Positions 60,111-64,000 of a stretch of 64,000 bases of DNA are shown here, piece after piece. Numbering within the stretch: the first letter of the stretch is position 1; every line of letters starts with the position of its first letter. This DNA comes from Datnioides undecimradiatus (lineage: Eukaryota > Chordata > Actinopteri > Lobotiformes > Datnioididae), in NCBI GenBank assembly GCA_008933995.1, contig WARS01000044.1:1818866-1882865 (forward strand), given 5' to 3'. The notes beneath the pieces are model-generated. The model did not search any database and was not told the DNA's origin. It was given only the letters and a program-made list of their open reading frames with translations. The position numbers were made by a program, and so were the translations under genes.

Positions 60111-62741
60111 GGTGTGTACCACCTTCACCTTCACATGAGCAAATACCTAGACATTACTCATTCTCATCTCTCACTACAATAAGCCACGACTGCCCCCCAA
60201 TTAATGAAACATCAGCGTCCATCCAGAAACAGGATGCGTGTGTGTGCGTGCGTGTGTGTGTGCGTGAATGCGTGAACGAGTGCATGAGTGCATGAGTGCA
60301 TGCGTGCGTGTATCAATGGTAGCTAAAAATAGAAATGACAAGCTGGCTTTAGCTTACAGGTGACAGTCCCAGGGGACACCATACTTTATGTGTGTGTGGC
60401 GTGTATTCCACTGACTGAATACTTAACAAGCGTTACATAACATTAACCCTGTGAGCAGTTTCCCTGGGAAACAGCACTGTGGATCAGTAGGAGAGAGTGT
60501 GACAGGGTGAGAGAAAGAGAGAGGCAGAGGTGGTGGTGATGACAACAATGTCAATACTATCCTCTTTATGCAGAAACAAGTGTGCATGTGTGTGCACACA
60601 CATATACTGTATATACAGTAGAGAACAATATGTATTAGGGATGCTTCTAAGGCCAAATCCTACACTGGAAAATGCAGTGACAATCCACTAAAAATGACAA
60701 TTTGGAAATCAACTTGCAGAAACAAGAAACTTTAGTAAATGTGACATTTTGTATTATGCAAATATGTTTTTGTCCCCTTATTTACGACAGCTCGTTACAT
60801 GTTATACGGTGATGCAGAATCAATGTACTGCATCATTTTGTTGGTACCTGGTATTGTTAAGATTTCAACAAAATTTCTGACCAATGCAGCTTAGAGCTAC
60901 GAGCTACAGTGATTCAGTAACAGTAGGCACTATTGTCATGCTGTATAAAACCTACTTATATTACAGCATTTCCAAATTCTTTTTTTTTTTTTTTTTTGGC
61001 GAAAAACACAGATAATAAATTGTCAATTGATAACATTCTAAAAAATCCTGTAATCTCTGTGCTTAACATACCAATAATATAAATATCAGTATACGGATGA
61101 CCTAAAAAAGATACTGTCTGACTTAAAAGATAAATGAGGTTTATTTTAAGATGGCATATTTCCCATTAATGTGACTGTAGTTCTAAGAGTCGTGTTAACT
61201 CTGCGCTCTGTTGTAAAGATTTGTGGAATGATGCCATCTGTATAAGAGGGCAACAAAGACACTTACAATGCATCCTGTTGTTATTACCCTTTTTCTATCC
61301 AAACACTATTTACTACTTCGCAGCTCATCAGCCATTTGTCTTGCTACATGCTACCGTGCTTTTTGGATGCACCAGAAACCGTCGTACTCTGAACTTGACA
61401 GAGGATTGGACAAATCATGAAGTACGGCAGCGATGCTTGCATATTTGTAAATCAGGATTAGAGGCCAATCTCGTGGCAGGTTGATTGAATCGGGCCGCCC
61501 GTCTTCCTCCCGTCCTAAGCCCCTTGGTGCTTTCAGGAGGGGAGCGATAAAGGGATTTGGGCTCTCTGAGATTTGCTTTGCAGTGAGACTTCTTATACAC
61601 CCCCCACCTCCACCTCCCACCCCCAGCTGCTGAACAGATTGTTTTCAACCAGGGCCTTCAGGCAAGAGCTCACAATATGGTTCTCAAATGCTTTCAATAC
61701 TTCTGGCATGGCTTTTTTAAACTGAATGTTCCTGCGTCACTGATGTGATAAAATGCGCGTGCAGTGAGTTTGAGTTGTTATGCATTTGGGAAAACAGGGA
61801 TGTGTTTCGTTCAGTGATGCATTTTGTCTCATAACTCAGTCCATCCATGTTGTTATTACAAGATTGTAACATGTAACATCTTTTGCTCATGTTTCAGTCA
61901 ACTGGTTGTTTTGACTGAAAAAGCTGCTGTATAGTACAGTACAGTACCAAACTTAAAAATGTGTATCAGTGCCAAGATTAAGTGCTGAAACAATGGAGAT
62001 GGAATTCTAAATCTTTCTGCACATGTGTACAAGTATAGTAGGCTGAGTTGTGCTTCCTGACAATTTAATAAAACAGCATTTAAACTGGTAAATAAATGAT
62101 CTAGCACAATCTCTAATCTTGAACTGGATGAAAACACTGTTTTCTCTTTATTTCCAGTCAGAAAAAATTGATTCGGCCATTGATTGAAGAACCATTAAAA
62201 TTATCTAAACCTACGTGATCATTGAAAAAAATGCCAATTATTGTTCAGTACTGATAATAAGACAGTTACAAGATAAAAAATACCCTGACTGAGATTAAAG
62301 TCAGTAGTTTATGATAGTTGTTAGCCTTCGCGTCCAGAATGACAGACAGTTTCTCCCATAAAGCTCAGTGGCATGAGTTTAAAACAAACACACCTGTAAA
62401 CACATGTACCATTTCAGCAGACAATTATAAGTAAATGTCCACTGCACATGGTTATTAAATATTGACATGGCCACTAACTTTATATTTATGTGTCTGGTCT
62501 ACTTTCTTGACTTGTACAAGTTTTGATGCAGTATTTATGCAGAACAAAGACCGAAAGAAAGGGAAACTGTGGACCTTCACAGTTGTCCCCAATTTAACTG
62601 AAGCCTTCTGACAAAGAGCAATCTCTTTGCCTCATACCTGCTATAGTACATCAAAAGTAGCTCTCATTTACCATGCATTCTTAGTCATGGGTTCACATAT
62701 CAAAATGGAGTCTCTTTAAAGAATAAACAACAAACACTAAC

Positions 62742-62912
62742 CTCTGAGAATCTCTGGACATCCTGTGTGAGCGTCCCCACGCGGCTCCAGTTGTAGTAGT
62801 TGAGGAACTTCACTACAGCTGGGTTCACAGCATTGTCTGATGGGACAGTGCGGAAGAAGTTGGGATACTTTTTCTTGTCTGCAAGAACTGGGGTTGTTGC
62901 TGCAAAGGACAG
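62742..62912 (-). CDS. gabbr2: gabbr2 exon: Venus-flytrap lobe, [17 protein letters not shown] segment
   Basis: This 171-nt exon (57 codons, phase 0 at both ends) begins [17 protein letters not shown] and ends [12 protein letters not shown], matching human GB2 residues about 154-210. It forms part of the hinge between lobes 1 and 2 of the extracellular ligand-binding-like domain, which in GB2 does not bind GABA itself but contacts GB1. The acceptor is a pyrimidine run ending TTCCAG before CTGTCC. The donor reads GAG then GTTAGT, slightly off the usual GTAAGT. The sequence NYYNWSR contains an N-W-S sequon where the human protein, as I recall it, has KHYQWKR, so this may be a glycosylation site not shared with human. 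Confidence 0.95.
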
Positions 62913-64000
62913 CTGGAAGGACAAAAGAGAGGAAAATATAGTGAGCTTTGAGCTGTTCTGTTAAACACAACAGTGGTTGAGAACTCTGGCAACTGTCTAA
63001 TCACTGCCACTGTCATTTGAACTGTTGCTACAGAAGCACTGTGTCACTCTGAACATACTACGCCAGATGAAAGATTTCAGGTCTGCCCTTGCTTTGGTCG
63101 GTGGCCTTTCATCATTCTGGGGAATTAACCACAGCAGCGCAGCCCTCACAAACTCATTCATAGTCTAAGGGTGAGAACAAATCAACTCTTTCAAATTACC
63201 TCAAATGTCAGTGAAATAGCCCCTTCAAAGTGTAACTGTAAACAGATCTGTAAATATTGGGTGGCTATTGATGACCCCTGTATGCATGACCTTTCAAGCT
63301 GGCTTCATACTGTGACTGTGTGTATGTGTGTGTGACTTGGAGTATGTCTAAGTGTGCAATTCAGTAGTTGTGCGTACGTTTTGATGGTGAGAGAAAAGCA
63401 GCTTAGTGATATGATTCATCTCTGGGTTCGTAAGTTAAAAGCATTTCCGTTCTTCACATGCAGGCAGTTTGAATCAGATTCCTCACACGCACCTAAGAAT
63501 AACCTCAAACACTAATTGCCTTTTTTTTTTTACACACACATTTTATTTAGTTCAGCTGCTGCAACCTAAGCACATTTGAAGCACATCTCATGTAACTCAG
63601 TTCATGTTCAAAAAAGGTACCAAAACTTTGAAAGGCAAACTTTTCCAGAGCATTAGCACGCTAATGAACTAAATATGATGCAGAAAGCATAAACCCTCAC
63701 TGACTGCAATATAGCTGAAAAGTCAGAGAGTGTAACTTAAGCTGATACTGGCCTAGTGAAAGCAGAAAGATTTATGGAGCAATTAATATAGTGCCAGCAT
63801 GCTCATGAAACATGATGAGAATGTCTACAAATGTGTTTCACTGCTGCTACACACTGTCTGAGCCAAAATACTACAGATGTGGCTGTTCCCATCTATGTTT
63901 TTCGCTGCATAGTTGCCACTCGAAAAATACATCAAGTATAAAGCTCTCTCTTTCTCTACAACACACACACACACACAGTGACAACTATCACCACCCACAG
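62913..64000 (-). other. gabbr2: gabbr2 intron, partial, upstream of the LSFAATT exon
   Basis: No exon was recognised here. The preceding coding exon, expected to end with ...WNLVQ in the human protein, must lie beyond 64000. The stretch contains an 11-base T run (63521-63531) and a short CA tract at the right edge (about 63959-63977). Confidence 0.8.

Larger units (their letters stand above)
53128..62741 (-). other. gabbr2: gabbr2 intron, 9614 nt, transposon-rich
   Basis: This is the largest intron fully inside the window. It holds the Tc1-like element at 57131-58697 and an L2 LINE tail near 55740-55965, both in the opposite orientation to gabbr2, plus CA/GT tracts at 57003-57038 and 60039-60110 and a T run at 60980-60997. 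GC-richer unique sequence around 61430-61510 may be regulatory. No gabbr2 exon is missing between its flanking exons, because the protein sequence joins without a gap. Confidence 0.85.
1..64000 (-). other. gabbr2: gabbr2 gene region (partial; internal exons and introns)
   Basis: The whole window is best read as the middle of gabbr2, the GABA-B receptor subunit 2. This class C G-protein-coupled receptor subunit pairs with GABBR1 at neuronal membranes, carries GB1 to the surface and couples to Gi/o proteins. Eleven exons on the minus strand join in frame to 476 codons covering most of the Venus-flytrap ectodomain and TM1-TM4. Intron lengths in transcript order are 9614, 5213, 419, 995, 5305, 7753, 905, 348, 1117 and 3210 nt, then more than 26.6 kb. 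GB2 rather than GB1 is shown by TM2/TM3 wording such as [19 protein letters not shown] and by the KTWRVHAIF loop. The 5' exons and the TM5-7/coiled-coil exons are not seen. Teleosts can keep duplicate genes, so which co-orthologue this is remains open. Confidence 0.95.

Noticed and set aside
1..64000. A novel multi-gene defence or biosynthetic system
   Set aside because: The window is a vertebrate receptor gene with introns and transposons; no clustered unknown genes are present.

Overview
This is a piece of a vertebrate genome, almost certainly a ray-finned fish and probably a spiny-rayed (percomorph) one. The fish call rests on widely spaced exons with GT-AG introns, dense CA/GT microsatellites, a TRT-like Tc1 transposon, an L2-type LINE tail ending in the 'ttggataaaagc' motif common in fish, and hAT-derived short repeats of a teleost kind. 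There are no bacterial operons, CRISPR arrays or structural RNA genes that I can support.

The only protein-coding gene I can support is gabbr2, the GABA-B receptor subunit 2, on the minus strand. Eleven consecutive internal exons lie between 62912 and 26606. They join without a frame error into 1428 nt (476 codons), every intron is GT-AG, and they correspond to about residues 154-631 of the human protein (numbered from memory of the family). Exons at 62742-62912, 53026-53127, 47747-47812, 47139-47327, 45901-46143, 40535-40595 and 32701-32781 encode most of the extracellular Venus-flytrap domain. Exons at 31645-31795, 31164-31296, 29939-30046 and 26606-26728 encode the linker, TM1 to TM4 and the start of extracellular loop 2. 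The first exons (signal peptide, start of lobe 1) lie beyond 64000. The last ones (TM5-7, coiled coil, C-terminal tail) appear to lie left of position 1, so 1-26605 is read as one very long intron.

The introns hold most of the other content. The 9.6 kb intron at 53128-62741 carries a complete but dead Tc1-like element (57131-58697) with 27-bp perfect terminal inverted repeats, inner repeat copies (IR/DR layout), TA flanks and a transposase broken by one stop and one frameshift; it also carries an L2 LINE 3' fragment near 55.7-55.97 kb. The 26.6 kb left intron contains a clean 200-bp hAT-type MITE (19936-20135) with an 8-bp target duplication, many simple repeats, and promoter- or enhancer-like patches such as a perfect RFX X-box at 17150-17162. 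The remaining introns contain CA/GT, GA and GATA microsatellites and decayed interspersed repeats.

I did not find an undescribed multi-gene system. The most useful items are the exon map, the TRT-like element with its exact ends and lesions, the hAT MITE, and several candidate regulatory motifs.
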